DNA of 64,000 nucleotides, taken from positions 2,232,001-2,296,000 of the forward strand of contig NZ_AP014624.1 in the NCBI RefSeq assembly GCF_000829375.1. Reading direction: 5' to 3'. A program made the position numbers and the translations under genes. This document shows positions 26,005-36,100 of this stretch, piece after piece. Under the pieces are notes generated by a model. That model saw only the letters and a program-made list of their open reading frames with translations. It was not told the DNA's origin and made no database searches. Numbering within the stretch: the first letter of the stretch is position 1; each line of letters opens with the position of its first letter. Source of the DNA: Chryseobacterium sp. StRB126. Lineage in GTDB: Bacteria; Bacteroidota; Bacteroidia; Flavobacteriales; Weeksellaceae.

Positions 26005-26985
26005 CTATACTTGATGCCCATATTCGGGTCTTGGATATTCTCCCGGTACTTTATAGCGGGTTGAACTGCCTTTATGATACCAGGCACCCAGTCCTGAGAT
26101 CATCAATGTCATATGATGTACAAAATTTTCTACATCCTTTTGAATAGGGCCAAATTCAGGGAGATTGGCCTGTAACTCCACAAATTCTCTGATATAATCA
26201 TCATGCATACGCATAGCCTCAATACAGGCTTCTTCCAATGAGATTTTGTATTGGTATTTCATGACGAGTATGATGTTGAGTACTTCAGTGTCCACTGCCA
26301 ATTCTTTTTCTATGGATGCAAAATCATTCTGGATAGCCATGATACGGCACATCAGCATCTTCAGCCTTTTGATAACAGGATGTCTTGAAACAGCGCTCGG
26401 CGCAATAAAACCCATAGATGGTTCAACAGGGTCACCATAAGGATACATAGAGATTGAATATTCACGGATGAGTAGAAGATTGTTTAGTGTCGGAAATTCC
26501 TGTTTTAATTTATAAGGAGTTTCCTCCATAATTCCATATGTAGTGTAATCATAGAAAGACGCTGTCCAACGTTGAAGCCAATTATCATTAATATAAGGAC
26601 GGAACTCATCCCTGCTCAATGCAACCTGTCTCAGTAACCCGATGTCTTCAGGTCTCGGGTTTTCTCCCAGCATTATATCCATAATACGATCTCTGATGGG
26701 AGCTAATTCTTTTACAGGACAAACTTCATAATAGTCATCATATAGCGTTAGCCAAACCATAAACCTTGCAATGGGTCTCATCTGTTCCATTGTTTTGGTG
26801 GCAGGAAACATATACGATGCAGCCTGTACCAAGCCATGCTTTTTGTATTTGGTTCTTGTGGCTTCGGACATAAACAGGTAGTCTTTATCAATCCAGTCAT
26901 TCTGCTCCTCATAAAATGATTCTGCAAAAGGAGCAATTTTATAGTCCCATGGATATTGTAAAACAGGAACATCTGATTGTTTCAT
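26005..26985 (-). CDS. Class I terpene synthase TS6
   Basis: 326 residues. All motifs are canonical: YDDYYE (Asp83, Asp84, Glu87), sensor Arg174 in LIREYSIS, NSE triad Asn220-Asp221-Ser224-Glu228 (NDFASIEKE) and Arg310-Tyr311. It ends in a Pro/Tyr-rich tail (PGEYPRPEYG). It is the intact sister of TS7, with matching 3' untranslated sequence, so the two arose by tandem duplication. Confidence 0.92.
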   Translation of the reverse strand: MKQSDVPVLQYPWDYKIAPFAESFYEEQNDWIDKDYLFMSEATRTKYKKHGLVQAASYMFPATKTMEQMRPIARFMVWLTLYDDYYEVCPVKELAPIRDRIMDIMLGENPRPEDIGLLRQVALSRDEFRPYINDNWLQRWTASFYDYTTYGIMEETPYKLKQEFPTLNNLLLIREYSISMYPYGDPVEPSMGFIAPSAVSRHPVIKRLKMLMCRIMAIQNDFASIEKELAVDTEVLNIILVMKYQYKISLEEACIEAMRMHDDYIREFVELQANLPEFGPIQKDVENFVHHMTLMISGLGAWYHKGSSTRYKVPGEYPRPEYGHQV

Positions 26986-27099
26986 ATTTATTATAATTAA
27001 AAATTTATTCTTGTTGAGTATCCTATCAACTCGGGTTCAAATTTTATTCAATTCAGTGCCGGTATATTATTCTGGTATTGTTGATTTGTTTTTCTGGAG

Positions 27100-28080
27100 T
27101 TATCCCTGCTGAGTATATTCCGGTCTGGGATATTCTCCCGGGATTTCGTAATGAGGTAATTTTCCCGAATGGTACCAGGCTCCCAATCCTGAGATCATCA
27201 ACGTCATATGATGTACAAAGTTTTCTACATCCTTTTGAATAGAACCAAATTCTGGGAGATTGGCCTTTAGTTCTACAAATTCCCTTACGTAGTCATCATG
27301 CATTTGCATAGCTTCCATACAGGCTTCCTCCAATGAAATTCTATATTGATTTTTTAAGACAAGTATTATATTGAGCACATCCGGTTTCATTGCCAATTTA
27401 TTCTCTATAGATGCAAAGCTATTCTGGATAACCATAATACGGGACATCAGTGTCTTCAGCCGCTTAATAACAGGGTGTTTCGAAACAAAATTCGGTGCAA
27501 TAAAGCCCATAGAAGGTTCAACGGGGTCAGCATAAGGATAGATAGAGATTGAATATTCACTCATGAGGAGCAGATGGCTTAATGTTGGAAACTCATGCTT
27601 TAATTTATAGGGAGTTTCCTCCATAATTCCATAAGTGGTGTAGTCATGGAAAGAATCTGCCCAACGTTGAAACCAATTATCATTAACGTAAGGACGGAAC
27701 TCATCCCTGCTCAATGCAACCTGTCTCAGTAACCCGATGTCACCTGGTCTGGGATCTTCGCCCAGCATTACATTCATGATGTCATCTCTGACAGAAGCTA
27801 ATTCTTTTACAGGGCAAAGCTCATAATAATCCTCATATAAGGTCAGCCAGACCATAAATCTTGCAATGGGTCGCATCTGTTCCATGGTTTTGGTGGCGGG
27901 AAACATATATGAGGCCGCCTGTACCAGATTAGTTCTTTTGTATTTAGTTCTCGTTGTTTCAGATATAAACTGGTAGTCTGTATCAATCCAATCATTCTGT
28001 TCGTTATAGAATGATTCTGCAAAAGGTGCAACTTTATAGGCCCAGGAATATTGTAAAACCGGGATATCCGATTGTTTCAT
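27100..28080 (-). CDS. Terpene synthase TS7 with every catalytic motif altered (candidate pseudoenzyme)
   Basis: 326 residues, open from start to stop and the same length as its sister TS6. Each diagnostic site is changed: Asp-rich motif YEDYYE (Asp83 to Glu), pyrophosphate-sensor Arg174 to Ser (LMSEYSIS), NSE triad NSFASIENK (Asp221 to Ser, Glu228 to Lys), and the RY pair to His310-Tyr311. Such a protein should not bind the Mg-diphosphate cluster normally. Frame, hydrophobic core and tail are preserved. It is either very young decay with only missense hits or a retained non-catalytic homologue. Confidence 0.85.
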   Translation of the reverse strand: MKQSDIPVLQYSWAYKVAPFAESFYNEQNDWIDTDYQFISETTRTKYKRTNLVQAASYMFPATKTMEQMRPIARFMVWLTLYEDYYELCPVKELASVRDDIMNVMLGEDPRPGDIGLLRQVALSRDEFRPYVNDNWFQRWADSFHDYTTYGIMEETPYKLKHEFPTLSHLLLMSEYSISIYPYADPVEPSMGFIAPNFVSKHPVIKRLKTLMSRIMVIQNSFASIENKLAMKPDVLNIILVLKNQYRISLEEACMEAMQMHDDYVREFVELKANLPEFGSIQKDVENFVHHMTLMISGLGAWYHSGKLPHYEIPGEYPRPEYTQQG

Positions 28081-28121
28081 TATTATATATTTTAGGTTAC
28101 AAAATATTCTTGTTTAAAGTG

Positions 28122-29138
28122 TTATCGAATCTGATTCAACTTATCTTTTAGTTCTCTTGCTTCTGGAAACTCCATGGCATTATAACGATCCAGTTTTGTA
28201 GATACATTTTTCCATCCACTAAGCACCATGCTCATATAATGAACCCAGTTAACCACTGCATCCTGCCACATTCCAAAATCAGGAAGAGAAGCCTGTAATT
28301 CTACAAATTCTTTCAAGTCTTCGTTGTGAAGGCGCAAATCCTCAAGACAGGCCTCCTGCAGAGACATCTGCCGCTCATGCTGAATCACCTTTACAATATT
28401 GTAATAAATACTGTCGGTTGCTTCATCTTTCAATACAGATTGTACTTCATTGAAAAAAGTAACCAGATGGCATGCCAGAGTTTGTAAACGGATGATCACG
28501 GGATGCTCGTGGATTTCTTGTGGGAGTACGATTCCTGTCTCCAATTCCGTAAGCTGCAGAAAAGGATAAAGGCAGATTGAATTTTCACGCAAAGCAATGC
28601 ATTCGCTCACACTGGGATAGGCTTTATTTTTCTTAAATCTTAATTCAGTTTCTAGTCCTATAAAATACCTGCTGATCATTTTCGTGAAACGGACCACTGA
28701 TTCTTGCGGGATAAACTCCAGCAATTCTGCTCTTAATGAAGCCAGCATAGAACCTAAGGGTATTCCTGAGTCCTCAGCATTGATCTCGCCATTCAGTATG
28801 GCAATAGATTTGGCGTGTACATATCCTATATCTTCAGGTTCACTTTCTTCATACAGATCATCATTGTACAAGGTCCACAACATCAGTCTGCAGATGGGTT
28901 TGAACCGTTCAGGTGATGCTGTTGGAAACCATTGCGCCGCAATATGCGCTGTTTTGGTTTTTTTGTACTTTTTTCGAAGATCGGGGTTCTGTTCATACAG
29001 CCAGAGATATTCTCCATCAATCCATTGATTTTCAGTGAGCTGTTGTAATTGTTCGGCATTGGGGTTTTTTAATGTGGGGAACGGATACCTGAACTGTTTT
29101 CGAAGGAGTTCAAGGGTACTAAAATTTTCAGTATTCAT
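28122..29138 (-). CDS. Divergent class I terpene synthase TS8 (altered NSE triad)
   Basis: 338 residues, the most divergent copy and first in transcription order. The Asp-rich motif is canonical, NDDLYEE (Asp93, Asp94, Glu97), sensor Arg184 is in place and lies 46 residues before Asn230, and Arg318-Tyr319 is present. The NSE triad reads NEVQSVLKD: Asp to Glu and Glu to Asp, so acids are kept but their lengths are swapped. Activity with altered metal geometry is possible. A fragment of a sister gene is at 23503. Confidence 0.82.
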   Translation of the reverse strand: MNTENFSTLELLRKQFRYPFPTLKNPNAEQLQQLTENQWIDGEYLWLYEQNPDLRKKYKKTKTAHIAAQWFPTASPERFKPICRLMLWTLYNDDLYEESEPEDIGYVHAKSIAILNGEINAEDSGIPLGSMLASLRAELLEFIPQESVVRFTKMISRYFIGLETELRFKKNKAYPSVSECIALRENSICLYPFLQLTELETGIVLPQEIHEHPVIIRLQTLACHLVTFFNEVQSVLKDEATDSIYYNIVKVIQHERQMSLQEACLEDLRLHNEDLKEFVELQASLPDFGMWQDAVVNWVHYMSMVLSGWKNVSTKLDRYNAMEFPEARELKDKLNQIR

Positions 29139-30170
29139 ATTGTGATGATTATTGGTTTTGTTTTATACTAATATACAATCGTATTGTGTTATAATTGTAT
29201 TTTATTTCACAAAAAGTTGAAATTTAATATTAATGTTTCTTGAAATATCAATATTGATGCGGATATTTTAAATAGAAAAAATCATTAAATAGGGTAAGAA
29301 ATTCGGAATATATTAAATTGTATTAATCCATTTAATACTTTTTATGACGCCATTTTAACACAAGAAAACCCTGATAATATAAAATTGAAAAAAGAAATAG
29401 GGTAGAATCTGGAAAATGTTAATGATATTTTGGAATGCCTCCAATATTTTTTGTCTTTAATGAAATCTGATCTTTGAATAAATATATTTTGTAAATCAAT
29501 TTTACTTGGCCATTCTTTATTACAATCAAGTATTAAAAAGTAATTATATAAAAACCTAATTGATGTAATAAGAGGGAAAGAAATTAATAACATATTCGTA
29601 AATATAATCAGTCTATTGTAATAAAATGAGTATGTTATTATTTCAGAAATCATTCAGTATAGATTTATGATTTTAGTACTGCTCAATGTACCTTCGCCTA
29701 AAAATTATTGTTTTCGAATATCCCTGATCATCCCTTTAGAATCCAAGTGTAGTTTTGAATATATTGATATGATCACATTTTCGCCTATCACTGCTACTGA
29801 TAATTCTGAGAGATATCTCTGGAATTTTTAGACATATTAAAAAATACAAAAACACAAAAGAAAATGAAAATATACCTATTGTAATTTCTCAACTAACATC
29901 CGGATAGACAGCATTCATACAAAAAGTCTATAAAATCAACTACAGGCCTACAAAGAACAAGTGCCTGCAAAATGTATATCTCAAAAATGGAGGTCTATTC
30001 AATATACAGACATTTCCGGATTTGATTATATAATGATTGAAAAACGCAGATCTAAATTTCAAAATAACAAAATTAGATTTCAGCTTGTAAGATATTCATT
30101 ATTAGCGAGTTGTTTCTTGTAGTCTTTGTTTGAAATTCAGACTAAAAAAATTATTTAATATTTATTTTCT
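29139..30170. other. Divergent intergenic region between the terpene array and the giant surface protein
   Basis: About 1 kb, AT-rich. It should carry the terpene array promoter (minus) and the promoter of the large surface protein gene (plus). A 103-codon minus-strand frame at 29342-29653 has no recognisable domain and is probably chance. A 29-codon frame at 30032 is also unconvincing. I found no clear promoter or structured RNA. Confidence 0.5.
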
Positions 30171-33100
30171 ATGAAATTAAAACCAACCTATTATGATGTC
30201 CGAAAATATACTTTTCGGTCGGCATGGATTATTTTGATGACTTTCAGTAGTTTTACTGCTGTAAAGTCTCAAAATTTGCTGACGGAGAGTTTCAATTATG
30301 TTTCCGGTACATTGCTTACGAATGCCAATTGGTTACAGTTTGCGGCAGGAACACCTACGATAGCCGTATCCAATGGAAACCTCCCCAGCACAGGTACTAT
30401 TGTCAATAATTTTGGGAATAAAGTATCTTTGGCAAGCAGCGGGCAGGATTTGTACCGTAGCTTTACAGCAGTAGCACTTAATACCACAACACCGGCGGTA
30501 TATGCCAGTGCTGTGGTGAATGTATCTGCTGCACAGGCTGCCGGAGATTACGTGATTTCCCTGAATGATATTGCCCGGTTATATATCCGGTCCAATGGCA
30601 CAGGGTTCAGTTTTGGAGTGATGAGATCCCCAGGAACTGTTGCTTATGAATCAACTGTAAGACCTTTCAATACTAATATCAGGGTGGTTTTAAAGTATGA
30701 ACAGGTAACAGGAGCATCCAATGATATCGTTAAGCTATATGCAGATCCCGCATCAGGAACAGAACCTTCTACAGCTGATATTTCCCACACCGGGACAGCT
30801 GCAGATATGACCTCAGTTTCATATATTGCGTTAATGCAGGGAACGGCGGCTAATGCTCCGACCCTTGAAGTTGATGGGATCACAGTAGGTACAACATGGG
30901 CAAGTGTTACTTCAGCTATTTATGATTATGGTGATGTTCCTTCCTCTTATGATTTCACCAAGGACGGAGTTTATGCACCTGCCGTACATTCCCTTGTTCC
31001 TAATTTTTCATTAGGAAGTGTGCTTCCGGATTCTGAGCTGACTCCTAACAGTGTTTCCTCAGGGGCAGATAACAATGGAGCAAACGGAGATGGTGCTGAT
31101 GAGGACGCTATCAATATTGCAACCAATCAAATCAGGAAAGGAATACCTTATACTTTAAACGTACCGGTTAGTAATGCATCCGGAACAAAATATCTATATG
31201 GCTGGATCGATTTCAACAATAATGGAAAGTTTGAAGCCGGAGAATTTGCAACGGTTGCTTTCAGTACTACAGGAAGCAGTATCCAGGTTCTTACCTGGCT
31301 TCCAGCACAGACCTCTACCATTGCAGCAGGAGCTACTAAGCTTTATATGAGGCTTCGAACTTCTGACAGGGTATTGCAGGATTTTACGACAGCGGCGAGT
31401 GGGGGTGCTGTTATTGATGAGAGAAGCATTGGAAACGGTGCTGTTTCTACAGGTAATGCAGCGGACAACGGTATAGTAGCTGGAGGAGAAGTGGAAGACT
31501 ATCAGATAGAAGTAACCAATACATTCGACTACGGAGACGTACCTGCTGCCTTTGAGAATGATAAGGATGGAAATCCTTTGCCGGCATTGCATGCTCCGCT
31601 TTCAGGATTTACTATGGGAACTCTTCTGGATACAGAAATTTCTCCAAACAGTGTTGCTGCAGGAGCTGATAATAATGGAACCAATGGAGACGGAGCAGAT
31701 GAAGATGGTATTACATCGTTAACGAGTGTAAGCCGTAATGTGGCTTACAGTATCACTGTTCCTGTGAATGTTCCGGGAACCCTGACAGGAACCAAATACG
31801 TATATGGATGGTTGGATATAAACGGAGACGGACGATTCCAGATAGGAGAATTTACCACTACCACCATAGCTGTAACGGGTGCTACAAATGCCACACTAAC
31901 ATGGACAGCGGCTCAAACAGCTTTGATTCCAGCAGGAACTTCCAAAGTATACGCAAGGCTGAGGCTTTCCAATTTGTCGCTTCTTGACTTTAATTCAGGG
32001 AGTAATAGTGCTGTCATTGATGAAAGAAGTATAGGAAATGGAGCTACGGCCAGTAATAATGCTGCTAATGCTCTTATTACTGCTTTTGGAGAAGTGGAAG
32101 ACTATCAGCTGCCTGTGGATTTATATGATTTCGGGGATGTTCCTGCTTCTTATGAGATCAATAATGCAGGTGTTTCAAACCCTGCAAGACAGATTGCTAC
32201 TCCTCAGTATAAGATTGGCTCTGTTATAGATAGCGAGGGTGCTGTGCAGAGTGTAACAGTTGGTAATGATAATAATGGAACCAATGGTGACGGTATTGAT
32301 GAAGACGGCTTTTCTGGAACCCTTCCTGTTATTACAAAAGCGGCTCCATTTAGTTTTTCAGTACCGGTTACAGTTCAGACTGCATCATCGGTTATTGCAT
32401 GGATAGATTTTAACAATAACGGAAAGTTTGAAGCCAGTGAAGCTTCTTACACATTGGCAACTGGTTCTGTTACAGGTTATCAGTCGGCTTCTGTTGGTAC
32501 TTCTGTAAAAACATTTTGGTTTAGAGGAACACAGACGAATACGATACCGGACGGAATCAATAATCTGTATGTAAGGATCAGGCTTACGCAGACTGCAGGT
32601 ACAGATAACACTGTTACAACAGCTGTGGATGAGCGTTCCATAAGTGATGGTGCTAATACGGGGATCTATACGATTCCGGTTAATGGAGAAGTGGAAGATT
32701 ATCGTTTTACGGTAATCCGAAATCTAGACTTTGGAGATGCTCCGGAAAGCTATGAAATGGATAAGGACGGTTTGGGAAATCCTGCGAACTTTAAACCTGC
32801 AAGGAATTCTGCAACAGATGCTTTGTTTTTAGGAATGTCTTACACGCTGGAACCAGGTCCATCTTCTGTTGCTTCTGGAACGGATAATAATAATCCTAAT
32901 GGCGATGGACCTTCTGATGACGGCCTTTCCCTGGATCAACTGCGTATCCGTACCAATGCTGTAAATACATATACTGTAGGAGTAAATAATACTACAGGAG
33001 CTGCGGCTACACTGTATGCCTGGATAGATTTTAATAATAATGGAAGATTTGAAGCAAGTGAGTTTGCTACAGCACCGGTTGCCAATAATGCCGTATCTGC

Positions 33101-36100
33101 GAATGTCAGCTTCACAGCGGCTCAGGTGAATACTATTGCAGCTTCCACCGGAAAAGTATACATGAGATTAAGATTGGTACAGCCCAATGCCGAATTAACG
33201 ATAGCAGATCTTACTACAGGCACTAATGCAATGGTAGTGGATGAAAGAGCTATTGCAGATGGGCTTAGTACAGGATTGTATACTTCTGCTTCTCTAGGGG
33301 AAATAGAGGATTATCAGCTGATCATCACAAAAGATTACGGAGATGTACCCGACAGTTACGAAAATGGAATTCCTGCATCTCATACCAACAGTATAATTCC
33401 TGAACTTATTATTGGGACGACAGTAGACTATGAGCTTATTAACAATGCGGTAGCTTCAGGAGATGATAATAACGGGACCAATGGAGACGGTGCAGATGAA
33501 GATGGAGTGATTACACCTCAAACTATTACAAGCGGTGCTCCGTTTACACTGACTGTACCCGTTAATACAACCGTTACCGGGACGAAGAATCTGTATGCAT
33601 GGATTGATTTTAACGGAGATGGCGTATTTAACGGAAATGAAGCTTCAGCAGTTTCTGTATCAGTAACTGCAGGTACTACCAGTAACTTTACTCTAACCTG
33701 GAATTCCACAAATGCATCACCTTCTGTAATTTCAGCAGGAAAAACCTATGTGAGACTACGTCTTTCAGGAACCGCTCTTACCAATAGCAACAGCGCTAAT
33801 GTTGTATTGATAGATACACGAAGCTTTGGACAGGGTGTTGATGAAGGAGAAATTGAAGATTATCAGTTTCAAGTGAGTAACTTATATGACTATGGTGATG
33901 TACCTGCTAATTTGTACGAATATACCAAAGACGCAGTGCCTGTATACCAGCCCGCACGTCAGGCTTCTTCTTCTACCTTAAGATTGGGTAACACAGTAGA
34001 TATTGAATCTGCTCCAAATGCCGTGGCAGCTAATGCTGATAATAACGGAACCAATGGAGATGGAACGGATGAAGATGGTATTACTTCAGTAATGCCCGTT
34101 TATAAAGGAATTAATTACTATTCTAAAGTGAGTGTACTGAATAATACAGGTGCCGCAAAAACACTATATGGATGGATTGATATTAATAATAATGGAAGAT
34201 TTGAAGCTTCTGAGTTAGCTTCAGTTTCAGTACCAACTTCTGCATCTCAACAAACAGCAACACTTTTATGGACAGGAACCAGTACCAATACTATTCCTAC
34301 AGGTACCACTAAGGTGTATATGCGTCTGCGTGTATCTGAAAATCTTTCTATGAGTGATTTTGTGACAGGTGTACCAGGTGCATTAGTGGATGAACGCTCT
34401 ATAGGAGATGGGCTTAATACAGGTCTTTATAATATAGCCTATGGTGGTGAGGTGGAAGATTATCTTTTACCTGTAATTACTGATTTAGATTATGGAGATA
34501 CTGCTCATGCTTCTTATGAAACAAGCCGAACTAATACGGTAGCTCCTGCAAGACAGGCATCCAGTCAGGGATTATATCTTGGTAATAATCCGGCCGATTA
34601 TGAAGTGGTAAAACAAATACAAACGGGGAATGCTTTAGGAGATGATACTGATGGGGAAGACGATGAAGATGGAACAGTACCGGGACCTGTAGTGTCTGGT
34701 GGTGGTTATAGCTTAAATGTTACGGCAACAAATAGTACAAGTGCTGCCAAAACACTATATGGCTGGATTGATTTTAATAACAATGGCAGCTTTGAAGCCT
34801 CAGAAGCAACTATGGCTTCAGTTCCTGCAGGAGTTAGTCAAGGAAATATAGTTTTGAACTGGGCAACAACTGCCACTAGTATTGTTGGAAATCCAAGCCA
34901 ACTATATATGCGTTTACGTATATCGGAAGGTGTATTGACTGATTTTATAACTGGTGCTCCGGGACTTGTAGTAGATGAACGTGCACTTGCTGATGGCCTT
35001 AGTACAGGAGAATATGCTGCCAGTCCTGTAATATACAATGGTGAGATTGAAGACTATACTATTCCGGTAGCCACTGATTTAGATTATGGTGATGTTCCTG
35101 TGAGTTATGAAAAACCAGGTGCAGTCTTGATTCCTGCCAGACAAATTTCAAGTGCAGCATTACAGATAGGAACAACTCCGGACATAGAACCTTCTGCACA
35201 AAGTGTAGTTGCAGATACTGATAACAACACAACGAATGGTGATGGACTGGACGAAGATGGAGTAAACCCTAGTGCAAATGAAGTAATAAGAGGAACAGCA
35301 TTTTCTTTACCTGTAAAAGTAACGAACGTTATAGGATTAGCAAAAGTATTATATGGCTGGATCGATATAAATAATAACGGAGTATTTGAAAGCAAGGAAG
35401 CGACCTCTGTTTCAGTTCCTAATAATACTGTAAATGGAACCGTTACGCTTACATGGACAGCAGCAAATACTGCTGATATAGCGACTTCAAATGTGTATCT
35501 GCGCCTGAGATTATCAGACGGAACCCTTACTGATAATACGGTTACTGCTTTATATGACGAAAGAGCTGTTGGCGACGGCCAGACTACAGGAGCTTATGCA
35601 GCCAATGCATATCGTGGAGAGATTGAAGATTACAGACTTCATGTTACTTCTCCAATTGCATGTTCAGGTACTGCCAATATACCTGCTAATGGAACAATAA
35701 CAGTTAATGGGATTCAGGTAACTTCTTCATCTTCAGGTAATGTGACTTATTATACTCCTGCTTACGGAAGTTGTAGCGGAGATACTATTAGCCCGGGATC
35801 ATTATGGGTGGGTAATAACTCGCAGACTACTGCTACGCCAGCTTCTGCATGGTCTGTTACCTTTACCTTTGATAAGCCCGTTAATGATTTGGTAATTCTA
35901 TTATCAGGTTCAGGAAATACCTATAATGAAGATTTTATTTTCAATTCCAATGGGGGAGCAGTATCTCTCTTCTCTAATAATTCTTGTTATTCAACAATTA
36001 ATGGAAATAAAATAATCTCTGGTCAGGGTTCGCCTCCGGGTACTGGAGGTGGTGGTGTTTTCAAAATCAGTGCGCCAAATGCTTTTACAACATTAACGAT

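Noticed and set aside
5753..29138. A prenylated quinolone (aurachin-like) pathway uniting the quinolone cluster and terpene synthases
   Set aside because: No aromatic prenyltransferase or polyprenyl synthase is present, and opposite-strand HTH and C1q genes with a terminator separate the two regions.
29342..29653. 103-codon minus-strand frame in the region before the giant gene
   Set aside because: Rich in Phe, Ile, Ser and Lys as expected from random AT-rich DNA, with no domain, operon context or promoter.
30900..35640. Direct repeats as a CRISPR or DNA-level repeat array
   Set aside because: The periodicity is of the encoded GEVEDY protein repeats; the DNA copies are diverged and far too long for CRISPR. 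No CRISPR array was seen anywhere.
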